Positions 1 to 8,632 are shown, counted from the first letter of the stretch. The stretch: DNA of 64,000 nt from Nonomuraea guangzhouensis (GCF_019396345.1 NZ_JAHKRM010000002.1:248001-312000), one strand, 5' to 3'. Made by a program: numbers and translations. Notes: generated by a model not told the origin, from the letters alone.

Positions 1-13
1 CGGTCGCCGTCAT
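1..13 (-). CDS. Start of second sugar ABC permease (partial)
   Basis: An ATG at 13-11 on the minus strand overlaps the TGA (12-10) of the preceding permease in an ATGA arrangement. Only four codons (M-T-A-T) lie inside the window, so the product cannot be read. In CUT1 sugar importers a MalG-type permease usually follows the MalF-type one directly, which makes that the likely identity. This is inference from position only. Confidence 0.4.
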
Positions 14-960
14 CGGGTGGCTCCTTCGAGGCGATTGCGCTCACGGCCCCGGACCACGCGCAACCCGGCGGCGATCACGAACAGGGCCACGGCCAGGACA
101 TAAGCGGCGGCGGCTCCATAACCGGCCGTGAAGTTCTTGAACGCCTGCTCCCAGATGAAGTAGACGATCACCGTGGTGGCGCCGAGCGGGCCGCCCTTGG
201 TGGTCACGTACACCAGGTCGAAGACCTGCAGGGCGTTGATGGTCTGCCACAGCACCAGGAACACGCTGACCGGCGTGAGCGTGGGCAGGGTGACGTGGCG
301 CAGCAGGTGCCATCGCCCGGCGCCGTCCAGCCGCGCCGCCTCGATCAGCGGCTGCGGTACGTCCTGGAGGGCCGCGAGATACACCACCACGCAGAACCCG
401 AGTCCGCTCCACAGGCTGATCGCGACCAGCACGAGCAGGGCCTGGGCCGGGTCGGTGAAGAACTTCTGGGGCGAGACGCCGAACCAGTGCAGCACCGCGT
501 TCGCCGCCCCGAACTGCGGGTCGAGGATGAAGGAGAACAGCGTCCCCTGGGCGGTGGCCGAGATGACGAACGGCACGACGAACAGCGTGCGGTACAGGCC
601 GACCAGCCTGATCCGCCGGTTCAGCACCAGCGCGAGCCCCAGTCCCAGCACGATGCTGAGCGGGACGTACAGCGCCGTGTAGACCAGCGTGTTGCGGACG
701 GCCTCACTGAAGTGCGGGTCCTTGGTCAGCGCGTAGTAGTTGTCCAGTCCCACCCAGCGGCTGGGCGTGACCAGGTCGTCGGCCTGGAAGGACAGCAGGA
801 ACGACCAGACCGTGGGCACGATGCTGAGCCCGAGGATGATCAGGACGGCCGGGGAGATGAACGACCAGGCGGTCGCGGACTCCCGGCGCCGGGCCTGGCG
901 CCGGGCCCGTTGCCGCAGGTCGTGGCCGGAGATGGTGATGGGTGTGGGCACAGGAGACAT
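10..960 (-). CDS. Carbohydrate ABC transporter permease (MalF/UgpA type)
   Basis: Inner-membrane permease of a CUT1-family sugar importer, 316 residues. The sequence has about six hydrophobic spans, the first after a basic cytoplasmic head rich in RRQARRR. It carries the EAA loop (EAARLDGAGRWHLLRHVTLP) that contacts the ATPase. I chose the ATG at 960 because GAGGAG lies just upstream; an in-frame start at 1011 would fall inside the preceding binding-protein gene. It lies 10 nt downstream of the binding-protein gene and overlaps the next gene by ATGA, so the genes form one operon. No ATPase gene is visible; CUT1 systems often share an unlinked MsiK-type ATPase in actinobacteria (family knowledge). 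Confidence 0.92.
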   Translation of the reverse strand: MSPVPTPITISGHDLRQRARRQARRRESATAWSFISPAVLIILGLSIVPTVWSFLLSFQADDLVTPSRWVGLDNYYALTKDPHFSEAVRNTLVYTALYVPLSIVLGLGLALVLNRRIRLVGLYRTLFVVPFVISATAQGTLFSFILDPQFGAANAVLHWFGVSPQKFFTDPAQALLVLVAISLWSGLGFCVVVYLAALQDVPQPLIEAARLDGAGRWHLLRHVTLPTLTPVSVFLVLWQTINALQVFDLVYVTTKGGPLGATTVIVYFIWEQAFKNFTAGYGAAAAYVLAVALFVIAAGLRVVRGRERNRLEGATR

Positions 961-970
961 GCGACGCTCC

Positions 971-2293
971 TCAGCGCGGTATGAGCAGGGCGGCGTTGGC
1001 CGCGTCGGCACACTCGCGCAGCGCTTCGGCGGGGGTGCTCTTGCCGAGCAGGACGGCGACGACGGCCTGCCCGAGCGCCTGGGATATCTGCGGATAGGCG
1101 GGGTGCGTGGGGCGGACCCGGGCCGTCTCCAGCGACTTGACGAACACCGGCAGGCCCGGAGCGTCCGCCTCCTGCTTCTTCCAGGCGGGCAGTTGCTGGG
1201 TGGGACGGCTCAGCGGCATGCTGCCCGCCTCCACGTCCCAGCGCACGTCCTGGGCGGGCTGCATGAGCCAGGTCAGGAAGGTGCGGGCGGCCCGCACGCG
1301 CGTCTCGCCGTTGTCGAACATGGTCCAGGTGTCGGGACCCGAGATCGTCATCGGCCGCCCGCTGAAGCTGGGCAGCGGCACGACCTCATAGTCGATCTTG
1401 GCATCCACGATGTCGGGCAGCTGCCACGGGCCCGTGACGACCATCCCCATCCGGCCGCCCAGGAACACCTGGTACATCTGCTCGCTGCCGGGCTTGGGGT
1501 CGATGTAGACGCTCGCGTCCTTCGCGAGCGCCTCCACCACCTGCAACGCCTGCGCGCCAGTGTCGGCGAACCCGATGCCGCGCCCGTCCTTGGCGACCAC
1601 GTCGCCGCCCAGGTCCCAGATCAGCGGCCACATCCGCCAGACCGTGTCCTCGTCCGCCGCGCCCGGCCAGCCGGTGCCGAACCGGCCGCTGCCGGCGTCG
1701 GTCAGCTTCTTGGCCGTCTCGATGAACTCCGGCCACTTCCAGCCCGCCTGGGGCAGAGGCACCCCCGCGTCGCGGAACACCTTCTTGTTGCAGACCACGG
1801 CGAGCGAGTCGAGCACCGCCGGAGCCGCGCGGACCTGGCCGTTGATCGTGACGGCGGCCCGCGCCGGCGCCCAGAAGTCGTTCCACGGCGTGGGACCGGA
1901 CTCGACCATGCTGGTCAGATCCACCACCTGCGGGCTGCGCGCGACGTTGGCCAGGTCCGATCCGAAGATGTAGGCGATGTCGGGGTAGGAGCCGGACGCG
2001 AGCGACGCGGTGATCTTCTGCAGCATCGCGTCGGCCAGCACTCCCCCGCCCATGTCCACCCGGATGCCGGGATGCGCCCGCTCGAAGTCGGCCACCAGCC
2101 GCGCCAGGGCGTCTTTGGCGGTGTCGGTCTGACCGTGCCAGAGCTCGATCGTGACCCGCCCGTCGGCGCCGACGCCATCGCCGGCGCCTTTCGCGCACCC
2201 GGCCAGCGACGTTCCCGCCACCGCCGTGAGCGCCAGGGCGTACCCGCCGCGCAGGACGTCTCGGCGGGAGGGCAGTGGGGCAACGCGCTCCAT
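971..2293 (-). CDS. Sugar ABC transporter substrate-binding lipoprotein
   Basis: Extracellular solute-binding protein, 440 residues, family 1 (MalE-like). The N-terminus has a twin-arginine motif (RRDVLRG) followed by a hydrophobic stretch and the lipobox LAGC, so it is probably Tat-exported and lipid-anchored. The mature part has the typical signature ELWHGQTDTAKDALARLV and a late WTMF/WLMQPAQ region. The ATG at 2293 has a strong GGAGGT upstream. It begins 33 nt after the stop of the GH114 gene, so hydrolase and importer are probably cotranscribed. The bound sugar is not readable from sequence; linkage to GH114 suggests amino-sugar oligosaccharides (inference). Confidence 0.93.
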   Translation of the reverse strand: MERVAPLPSRRDVLRGGYALALTAVAGTSLAGCAKGAGDGVGADGRVTIELWHGQTDTAKDALARLVADFERAHPGIRVDMGGGVLADAMLQKITASLASGSYPDIAYIFGSDLANVARSPQVVDLTSMVESGPTPWNDFWAPARAAVTINGQVRAAPAVLDSLAVVCNKKVFRDAGVPLPQAGWKWPEFIETAKKLTDAGSGRFGTGWPGAADEDTVWRMWPLIWDLGGDVVAKDGRGIGFADTGAQALQVVEALAKDASVYIDPKPGSEQMYQVFLGGRMGMVVTGPWQLPDIVDAKIDYEVVPLPSFSGRPMTISGPDTWTMFDNGETRVRAARTFLTWLMQPAQDVRWDVEAGSMPLSRPTQQLPAWKKQEADAPGLPVFVKSLETARVRPTHPAYPQISQALGQAVVAVLLGKSTPAEALRECADAANAALLIPR

Positions 2294-2326
2294 CTTTACC
2301 TCCAGAAACCGTGGTCAGAAGACCGG

Positions 2327-3130
2327 TCAGCAGGTCTTGCGGACATATCCGCTGCTGCCCTTGGGTGAGACGTCAACGTCGCGCCGGACGATGCTCAGCT
2401 TGGTACCCCAGCCGGAGCACGCCCTCGACAGACCGGTGGCGGTGTACTCGATGACGATCACGTTGTTGCCGAACGCCGCGGTGTAGTCGCCGCACTCCTT
2501 GTACTGGCCGCACTCCTCCGCGACCGCGAAGTCGAGCCCGTTCGCCGTGCGCGAGCCGGCCAGCTCCGAGGTGTTCTTCTGCGCGATGGCCAGGCCCTGG
2601 CTGTGGGCGTGGCTGCTGAGCAGCCGGATGTACGCCTGGGCGTTCGAGGCCGTCAGCAGGCTCTTCGAACGGGTGTAGCTGTCGTAGTTGTCGGGCTCGA
2701 TGGCCTGGTAGCCCTTGGTCTTGCAGCCGGTGATCCAGGAGTTGACCTTCGCGGCGACCCGCTGGCGCTTGGCGTCCGTACGCAGGTCCAGCAGCGCCTC
2801 GCCCCAGTCCTCGTCGATGACGACCTTGCCGTTGGCGTCACGCAGCAGCAGGTCGGAGTCCCAGTCCTTCTCCTCGCCGGGCTGGACCTGGAAGGCGTTG
2901 ACGTAGCAGATGTTGTACAGCCCCGCCGCGGGAGCCGCGGACCTGTCCCTGCTGACCACGGTGACCCCTGACGGGGGCGTGTAGGCGCCGCCGATCTGGT
3001 AGTCGAACCCGGCATGGGTCGGAGGCGGGGTGAACGCGGCCGCCGAGGCGGTCGACGGCGTGGCGGCAAGCGCGGCCACGGCGGCCGTCAATGCCGCCGC
3101 AGCACTCAAACATCTACGGGTGGGGCTCAT
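2327..3130 (-). CDS. Secreted endo-alpha-1,4-polygalactosaminidase (GH114)
   Basis: Predicted secreted TIM-barrel glycosidase of family GH114, 267 residues. A Sec signal peptide (MSPTRRC then Ala-rich hydrophobic core ending near ASA) precedes the catalytic domain from about residue 35. Family-typical segments visible are GLYNICYVNAFQ, DEDWGEALLDLR, the acidic QAIEPDNYDSY motif, and AVAEECGQYKEC near the C-terminus. Characterised GH114 enzymes cleave alpha-1,4-linked galactosamine polymers. The gene is followed after 33 nt by a sugar-binding lipoprotein and permease gene in the same direction, which suggests secreted cleavage coupled to uptake. The ATG at 3130 has GGAG upstream. A -35/-10 pair is visible further upstream. 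Confidence 0.88.
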   Translation of the reverse strand: MSPTRRCLSAAAALTAAVAALAATPSTASAAAFTPPPTHAGFDYQIGGAYTPPSGVTVVSRDRSAAPAAGLYNICYVNAFQVQPGEEKDWDSDLLLRDANGKVVIDEDWGEALLDLRTDAKRQRVAAKVNSWITGCKTKGYQAIEPDNYDSYTRSKSLLTASNAQAYIRLLSSHAHSQGLAIAQKNTSELAGSRTANGLDFAVAEECGQYKECGDYTAAFGNNVIVIEYTATGLSRACSGWGTKLSIVRRDVDVSPKGSSGYVRKTC

Positions 3131-3273
3131 CGTCGGACTCCAGACGATAGGGGGTACGTCCCCGCCTCGGACGCTGACAGCGATCCTGGCGACTTAGTCC
3201 GGGCTCATGGTGGTGACCATCTACCGGCTAGGCGTACCTCTGGCGCCGGATGCTAGATACCGGCGTTCATCGG

Positions 3274-3302
3274 AGTAAATCGAGCACGAACGCTTCTGTC
3301 AA
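3274..3302 (-). promoter_or_regulatory. Promoter candidate for the GH114/sugar importer operon
   Basis: On the minus strand a perfect TTGACA (3302-3297) is followed after 17 nt by TTTACT (3279-3274). This resembles a sigma-70-type promoter with a weak -10. It would leave a leader of about 135 nt before the GH114 ATG. The remainder of 3131-3433 holds no gene; apart from this and the TetR promoter I see nothing definite in it. Confidence 0.45.
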
Positions 3303-3397
3303 GAGCTCGGACCTGCTCGAATGACGGGATTTAAGCGCAAGATTGCACAATATGGGCCTCGCCATCGGTGCGGTCAGCCTATCGGCGATCACGTACG

Positions 3398-3426
3398 TTG
3401 AAAATATACCGGCTGGCCGGTATACA
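3398..3426 (+). promoter_or_regulatory. Promoter of the TetR gene, probably leaderless
   Basis: TTGAAA (3398-3403), 17 nt spacer, TATACA (3421-3426). The predicted transcription start falls at or one base before the ATG at 3434, and no Shine-Dalgarno sequence is present, so the mRNA is probably leaderless. The palindromic operator fills the spacer. Confidence 0.65.
3405..3424. promoter_or_regulatory. TetR operator palindrome
   Basis: Perfect inverted repeat with 9-bp arms TATACCGGC and GCCGGTATA around a TG centre. It lies exactly between the -35 and -10 boxes of the downstream tetR gene, so binding would block RNA polymerase. Its position suggests autorepression by the TetR protein encoded at 3434. 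Confidence 0.75.
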
Positions 3427-3433
3427 TACGAAT

Positions 3434-3982
3434 ATGCCCAGACCAAGCTCGAAAGACCGGCTGCTGGACGCCGCCGCCGACGTGCTGCTGTCCGACGGTG
3501 CGGAGTCGCTCACGCTGGAAGCCGTCGCCAAGCGGGCAGGCGTCTCCAAAGGCGGCCTCTTCTATCACTTCCCCACCAAGCAAGCGCTGACCGCCGCCAT
3601 GATCGAGCGCTTGACGAAGGCCTTCGACGACGCGCTCGACCAAGCGGGCGACAGACCGGGCGACTTCCTGCGCGCCTACGTGCGGGCGACGCTTCCCGAA
3701 CGGCACACCACTGCCGCCCCGGCCGACCGGGTGACCGTCGCGCTGCTGGCCGGGGTCCTGGTCGATCCGGCCGGGCTGGCGCCGCTGCGTGAGCGGTTCG
3801 CCGCCTGGCAGGCACGGCTCGCCGACGACGGCATCGACCCGGCCGCGGCGACGGCGATACGGCTCGCGGTCGACGGATGGTGGGCGGTGAGGCTGCTCGG
3901 GCTGAGCGAACCGGGGCCGGGGCTGCACGAGCGGACCCGCGACTATCTCATGGAGGCGATCGATCGTGCCGCGCACCACTAA
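3434..3982 (+). CDS. TetR/AcrR family transcriptional regulator
   Basis: DNA-binding repressor, 182 residues. The N-terminal helix-turn-helix is clear (LEAVAKRAGVSKGGLFYHFPTKQAL, residues about 28-52); the C-terminal helical ligand domain resembles the TetR_C_6-like group. The start at 3434 agrees with the promoter spacing and would make the transcript leaderless; an upstream in-frame ATG-like start at 3368 would place the operator inside the gene. It overlaps the following membrane-protein gene by 17 nt, so that gene is the likely target together with tetR itself. Confidence 0.9.
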   Translation: MPRPSSKDRLLDAAADVLLSDGAESLTLEAVAKRAGVSKGGLFYHFPTKQALTAAMIERLTKAFDDALDQAGDRPGDFLRAYVRATLPERHTTAAPADRVTVALLAGVLVDPAGLAPLRERFAAWQARLADDGIDPAAATAIRLAVDGWWAVRLLGLSEPGPGLHERTRDYLMEAIDRAAHH

Positions 3983-4424
3983 GGCGTTGATGCTGGTCAC
4001 GGACGTGGGCTTCGTCGTCTACTTCACCGTGACCGGCCTTGGCCTGATCCCGCCGGAGTGGGCGTTCGCCGACTACGCCAATCCCTTGATGGCCGACTGG
4101 AACTGGTCGTTCCTCTGGATCGATCTCCTGGCCAGCGCGACCGGCCTGACCAGCCTGTTGCTCCTGCGCCGGGGCTCGCCCAGCGGCTCGCCGCTGATGC
4201 TGGTCTCGCTGGTGCTGACGATGGCGTCCGGGCTGATGGCGATCGCGTTCTGGACCCTGCGCGGGGACTTCTCACCCCTCTGGTGGATACCGAACCTCTA
4301 CCTCATGCTCTTCCCCGTCCCGGGGATCATCCGCCTGACGGCGTCAGATCCGCGCGTTGCGCCGCAGGACGCCGAGAGCGGCCACGGTCGTGTAGCCGCG
4401 CCAGTCCAGGACGCCCGCGGGTGA
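3966..4424 (+). CDS. DUF5360-like four-helix membrane protein
   Basis: Small integral membrane protein of 152 residues with four hydrophobic segments (about residues 8-26, 45-65, 75-97, 103-120). It resembles the YvaD/DUF5360 group; function unknown. The GTG at 3966 lies within the end of tetR and has GGAGGC upstream, so translation is probably coupled. The last 27 residues (after PGIIRLT) are polar and are read antisense to the 3' end of the convergent gene at 4344. They look like readthrough into the neighbour rather than part of the original domain. Confidence 0.75.
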   Translation: MPRTTKALMLVTDVGFVVYFTVTGLGLIPPEWAFADYANPLMADWNWSFLWIDLLASATGLTSLLLLRRGSPSGSPLMLVSLVLTMASGLMAIAFWTLRGDFSPLWWIPNLYLMLFPVPGIIRLTASDPRVAPQDAESGHGRVAAPVQDARG

Positions 4425-5231
4425 GATCTGGGCGTAGTCGACGGTCCATCCGCCGTCGTCCTGCTGCGCCCCGGCCAGGCGGTCGAGGTCGGCTTCTATC
4501 AGCTCCGGGGCGAACAGGGACCGCACCGGGCGGTCCGGGACCGGCGCGAAGTCCAGCGGGCGGAGCATCTCGTGCTCGGTGCCGCCTTCGACGTGCACCT
4601 GGCCGGTGGCCGGGACGTACGCGCCCAGCCGGTCGAGGAGCCCGGCGGCCTCCGGGTGGGTGTCGTGCACGGCGTCCAGGAACCGCAGCGCGAAGGCCAG
4701 CACGTACGCGTGCGGCCGCTGGTCGAGGGCGGCGATCGTGTCCAGGCAGTAACGGGTGGCCCGGTCCAGCCAGGGGTGCGCGGCCACGCCGGGCAGGTGG
4801 GCGGCGACCCGGTGCGCGGTGGCCACGGTGACGGAGGTGATCTGCAACGAGGACACCGTGCTGTCGGCGCCGGCCCACCAGGGCGCGTTGCCGGCGTCGG
4901 AGGCGCGGGGCAGCGCGAACGGCAGGCCGCCGTCGGGCAGCGAGGCCGACGCCAGCCAGTCGCACAGCTCGGCCGCCCGCGTGGTGGCGGCCGGGGCGGT
5001 GTCCTCGAACACCTCGAAGGCGTGCAGCGCGGCACCGGGCTGGCTCTCGGGCGAGCGCAGGTCGGGCTCCAGACCCCAGCCGTAGCCGCCGTCGGGGTTG
5101 CGGTAGCCGTCCAGCGCGGCCAGCGCACCGGCCGGATCGCCCTGGCCCATGAGGACCTCGAAGCGGCGGCGGTCCAGGACCCGTGCGTGCGTGGCCAGGA
5201 AGGCCGTGGCAGCGGAAAGATCAACGTTCAT
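4344..5231 (-). CDS. Prenyltransferase/squalene-cyclase-like toroid protein
   Basis: Protein of 295 residues with an alpha/alpha-toroid fold of the prenyltransferase/squalene oxidase repeat type. Repeat hallmarks are YRNPDGGYGWGLEPD near residue 45 and QQDDGGWTVDY near the C-terminus (the QxxDGxW pattern). No DxDD cyclase motif is visible, so a terpene-cyclase activity is not supported. I chose the ATG at 5231; the longer reading from 5321 runs through a terminator-like hairpin. It sits between convergent and co-directional genes with no functional link I can see. Its 3' end overlaps the convergent DUF5360-like gene by 81 nt. Confidence 0.75.
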   Translation of the reverse strand: MNVDLSAATAFLATHARVLDRRRFEVLMGQGDPAGALAALDGYRNPDGGYGWGLEPDLRSPESQPGAALHAFEVFEDTAPAATTRAAELCDWLASASLPDGGLPFALPRASDAGNAPWWAGADSTVSSLQITSVTVATAHRVAAHLPGVAAHPWLDRATRYCLDTIAALDQRPHAYVLAFALRFLDAVHDTHPEAAGLLDRLGAYVPATGQVHVEGGTEHEMLRPLDFAPVPDRPVRSLFAPELIEADLDRLAGAQQDDGGWTVDYAQISPAGVLDWRGYTTVAALGVLRRNARI

Positions 5232-5285
5232 GTCTTCATGATGACCCTGCCGCCGAGCTGCGGTCTTGTAAGAAACGGCCGTGAA

Positions 5286-5311
5286 GGGGCGTGCCCCGGA
5301 AGGCACGCCCC
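5286..5311 (-). terminator. Hairpin after the large glycosidase gene
   Basis: A perfect 10-bp stem (GGGGCGTGCC / GGCACGCCCC) with a 6-nt loop lies 6 nt past the stop codon of the glycosidase gene. There is no T-tract, which is common for actinobacterial terminators. Confidence 0.6.
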
Positions 5312-5317
5312 CGGCTG

Positions 5318-8300
5318 TCACGGCCCGTACGCCTTGACCTCCAGGAGGCCGACGGAGTTGGTGCCGTTACCGGTCAGCAGCACCCGCAGACGGGTGGTGC
5401 TCGTCGCCGTGAAGTTGACGGTGTTGTACTGGTTCTTCGCCAGCCCGTACGCACTGGCGCCGGGCATGTCGACGTAGGCGGTGCCGTTCCAGTACTGGAG
5501 CTTCCACGATGCCGGCATGTCGATGCCCTCGTCGTCGTCGAAGAAGTACACCTCGGCCTTGTTCAGGGTCTGGGCCGAGGACCAGGTCAGGTCCACCCAC
5601 TGCTGCCCGGTCTCCGGCCAGCAGCCCCAGCGCGGGTTCACGGTGTCGTTGGACGAGGGCGGGTCGATGCCGTCGTTGATGGCGGCGACGCTCTCCCAGG
5701 AGGAGGTGTTCGACGCCGACGGGGTCGCCGAGGCGGCCAGGTTGCCGCTCGGCGGCTGCTGGGTGCCACCGCGGTTGAAGATCTTGATCTCGGTGAGCCC
5801 GGTCTTGGCCCCCGAGGCGTTGGTGGCCAGCACCCGTACCCGCTGGGCGCTGATCGCCGGGAACTGCACCACGTTGTAGTTGGCCCGTGGCGCCGACGGG
5901 CTCTTGGCCTGGCTCGGCACGCTGACCCAGGCGCTGCCGTTGTAGTACTGGATGTCGTAGGAGGCGGGAGCCCGGTAGGTGGCGCTGGCCGGGCGGCTGT
6001 CCTTGAAGTAGAGCCGTACCTCGTTGAGCGTGCGGGCGGCCCCGAAGTTCACCTCGTACCAGTCCTGGGAGGCGCCGGTGCCGCCCCAGAACGGCTCGTT
6101 GATCGGGAAGCCGTCGACCGCGCCCGCGGCCGTGCTGCCCGAGGCGGTGGAGGAGGTCGAGACGCTCGACCCCTGAGCCAGGTTGGTCAGGTCGGCGGTC
6201 AGGTCGACCCCGGCCTTGGCCAGCAGGTCCACCATCCGGGCGCTGGACTGCGTCACCTGCGCGGGCGCCTGCAGCCCCGGCGAGGCCACGTGGTAGGTGA
6301 CCGTGCCGCTCGTGGTGACATTGCCGGTGGCCGGGTCCCAGGTGAACGGCACCAGCGAGCCGACCGTGGCGACCCTGCTGCCGTTGATGAAGATGGAGTA
6401 GCCCTCGGGCACGCCCGGGTAGCGGACCACGCCGTCCGCCGGGTCGTCCCAGACGATGGTCAGGTCGGCGTTGCGGTAGCGCAGGTTGTTGACGGTGAAG
6501 TGGGTCCAGCCGATGTTGATCGGTGAGAGCTCCACCTTCGCGTCGTTACGCGGGCGCAGCCCCGCCACGTCCTCGATCACGGTCCAGTTGCTGCTGCCCA
6601 GGATGTTGTGGTGGATCCAGGAACGGTAGGTGATCGAGGAGCCGTTCCAGTCGGCCCAGAACTCGTTGGCGTCGGGGTACTGGGTGTTGCCGTTGATGTA
6701 CTGGGCCCAGGCGTTCCAGTACAGGAGCTTCTTGTACCAGGTCGCGTCGATCCACGAGTTGGAGTAGTTCCGCAGCACCGAGGAGAGCAGGCGGAACTGC
6801 ACGGTGGAGTTGATCGTGGAGAAGTTGTTGCTACCTGTGCCCGAGGCCGCCTTGTCGGCCTGGTTGGCGGTGTAGAAGGGGAAGATCGGATACTGCGCCG
6901 GATCGTCGAACAGGCGCAGGGCCTGCTTGTAGGTCGCGGTGTTGGGGATGGCGCCGACGGCGAACGGGTAGTAGTTGTTGATCTCCTTCCACGGCACCCA
7001 CTCGTTGGTGGACTTCAGCCGGTGCTCGAACAGCTGCCGGTTGGGGTTCCACAGCACGTTGACGATGGCGTTCTGGATCTGCGTCGCCAGCGTGCGCATC
7101 TCGGTGGCCTTGGCGGTGTTGCCGACCGCCTCGTACGCCTGCGCCGCGGCCAGCGCGCCGCTGTACTGGTAGGCAGACTCGGCGCGGTCCATGTTGCCGG
7201 CCTTCCAGTGGAAGGAGACGGCGTCGGCGTCGTTGCCGGTCAGGGCGCCCCAGTCGTACTCGATGAGCTTGTTGTTGTCGTGGTCGTAGTAGGAGAGCTG
7301 GCCCTTGACGTCCCCCTCGGCGTAGCGCGCCAGGTTGGCGGCGATCGCCGGCTGGCCGCCGTGGATCTGGTAGCTCTTCCACGCCGCCTCGCCGATGTAC
7401 TGGGTGTAGCTGTTGGACCAGTTCTCGGGATCGCCCGGGTTGTCGAGGAAGCGGCCGTTCTTCGAGACCTGACCGACGCTCAGCCAGTCGCCGTAGGAGT
7501 AGATCGGGTTGCGCAGGTATTTCAGGTCGTCGATGTGCATGGGCTGCGTGAGCACGATGGCGTTGTTGTAGCCCAGCACGCCCTCGGTCGAGGTGGGGAA
7601 CTGGAACGTCTGCCCCGGGATGTCGGCGTCGAGGTTGTTGAAGCGCATCAGCCACCAGCGGTAGTAGATGTTCTTCTTGATGGCCGGCTCGGGCACGTCG
7701 ATGTAGGGCACGTTCTGCGCCCACCACAGGTTGTAGGCCCGTACGTGGGTGGCGAAGGCGGTGGCGTTGGTGTAGCCCGCGTACGCGTCATACTCGGTCC
7801 GCGACTCGGGGATCTCGTTGGTGACGAAGCCCATGACCACCTTGGCGGTCACGGTCGCGCCCGCCGCGATCGTCACGGACCTGTTCAGGCCGCCGCTGGA
7901 GACGGTGAATCCGTCACCGGTCAGCCGGGGGTAGATCGTGGTGAGGTTGTTGTAGGCGTTGACCTGCCCGGTCAGCTCACTGCCCGACCCGGAGGTGGCG
8001 TACGGCGAGGTCGCCCGCAGCTGCAGCGTGGTCGAGCTGGAGCCGCCGTTGGTGATCGACAGGTTCGTCACGGCGACGTTGTTGTTCGTGATGAACTTCG
8101 TCTGGTTCACCGTGATGGAGCCGCTGGTGTGCACGCTCTTCCAGTAGCTGGGCGCCTGCCAGCGGGAGTTCACCTGCTCGGTGAAGGTGCCCGGCGTAAT
8201 GGCCACGGTGTAGGCGTTGTTGTTGCTGATGCTCTCCCAGTACGCCACCTGGCCGGCGAAACCGAGCGTGCCCGGTGTGTGGGTCTTCATGAACAGGGCG

Positions 8301-8557
8301 CGGCCGCGTGACATGAGCCAGGTCCCGGCCGGGTCGTTGCCGGGGCGGGCGAGCAGCCGGTCCATCCAGAAGTCCGTGCCCGAGCTCTCCGCGTCGTAGA
8401 TGGCCTGCATCATGTTGCCGGTCGTGTACGTACCGGGCGCCGCCGGGATCGACGGGCCGGCGAAGGTGGGGTAGCCGATGGTCTGGGCGGCCTGCGCGGG
8501 AGCGCCTAAGGCGAGTGACCCGGCGATGAGCAGCAGGGCCGTGATGATTCTTCTCAT
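5318..8557 (-). CDS. Secreted MGH1-like glycoside hydrolase with two discoidin domains
   Basis: Large secreted protein of 1079 residues. A Sec signal peptide (MRRIITALLLIAGSLALGAPAQAA) is followed by a beta-rich N-terminal domain (about 30-270). An (alpha/alpha)6 catalytic region follows (about 280-690), with Trp/Tyr-rich segments such as NIYYRWWLMRFNNL, YIGEAAWKSYQIHGG and NSWIDATWYKKLLYWNAW. A Ser/Thr-rich linker leads to two F5/8-type C (CBM32-like) carbohydrate-binding domains at about 785-925 and 935-1079. The catalytic part resembles the MGH1/GH63 clan; the substrate is not readable. Upstream are a TTGACA/TACGTT promoter and a LacI-type operator, so sugar induction is likely. The LacI gene at 11.9 kb is a candidate regulator. 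Confidence 0.82.
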   Translation of the reverse strand: MRRIITALLLIAGSLALGAPAQAAQTIGYPTFAGPSIPAAPGTYTTGNMMQAIYDAESSGTDFWMDRLLARPGNDPAGTWLMSRGRALFMKTHTPGTLGFAGQVAYWESISNNNAYTVAITPGTFTEQVNSRWQAPSYWKSVHTSGSITVNQTKFITNNNVAVTNLSITNGGSSSTTLQLRATSPYATSGSGSELTGQVNAYNNLTTIYPRLTGDGFTVSSGGLNRSVTIAAGATVTAKVVMGFVTNEIPESRTEYDAYAGYTNATAFATHVRAYNLWWAQNVPYIDVPEPAIKKNIYYRWWLMRFNNLDADIPGQTFQFPTSTEGVLGYNNAIVLTQPMHIDDLKYLRNPIYSYGDWLSVGQVSKNGRFLDNPGDPENWSNSYTQYIGEAAWKSYQIHGGQPAIAANLARYAEGDVKGQLSYYDHDNNKLIEYDWGALTGNDADAVSFHWKAGNMDRAESAYQYSGALAAAQAYEAVGNTAKATEMRTLATQIQNAIVNVLWNPNRQLFEHRLKSTNEWVPWKEINNYYPFAVGAIPNTATYKQALRLFDDPAQYPIFPFYTANQADKAASGTGSNNFSTINSTVQFRLLSSVLRNYSNSWIDATWYKKLLYWNAWAQYINGNTQYPDANEFWADWNGSSITYRSWIHHNILGSSNWTVIEDVAGLRPRNDAKVELSPINIGWTHFTVNNLRYRNADLTIVWDDPADGVVRYPGVPEGYSIFINGSRVATVGSLVPFTWDPATGNVTTSGTVTYHVASPGLQAPAQVTQSSARMVDLLAKAGVDLTADLTNLAQGSSVSTSSTASGSTAAGAVDGFPINEPFWGGTGASQDWYEVNFGAARTLNEVRLYFKDSRPASATYRAPASYDIQYYNGSAWVSVPSQAKSPSAPRANYNVVQFPAISAQRVRVLATNASGAKTGLTEIKIFNRGGTQQPPSGNLAASATPSASNTSSWESVAAINDGIDPPSSNDTVNPRWGCWPETGQQWVDLTWSSAQTLNKAEVYFFDDDEGIDMPASWKLQYWNGTAYVDMPGASAYGLAKNQYNTVNFTATSTTRLRVLLTGNGTNSVGLLEVKAYGP

Positions 8558-8618
8558 GCCTGATTGATCCGATCCGATCGAGCGCGTGGGGGGAATGATC
8601 GAACCTAGCGCTTGATTG

Positions 8619-8632
8619 TGGTAGCGCTAACA
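8619..8632. promoter_or_regulatory. LacI-family operator upstream of the large glycosidase
   Basis: TGGTAGCGCTAACA is a pseudopalindrome with the central TAGCGCTA and outer TG/CA of classical LacI/CcpA-type operators. It lies 61 nt before the glycosidase start codon and about 35 nt downstream of the predicted transcription start, where a bound repressor would act as a roadblock. Confidence 0.65.
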
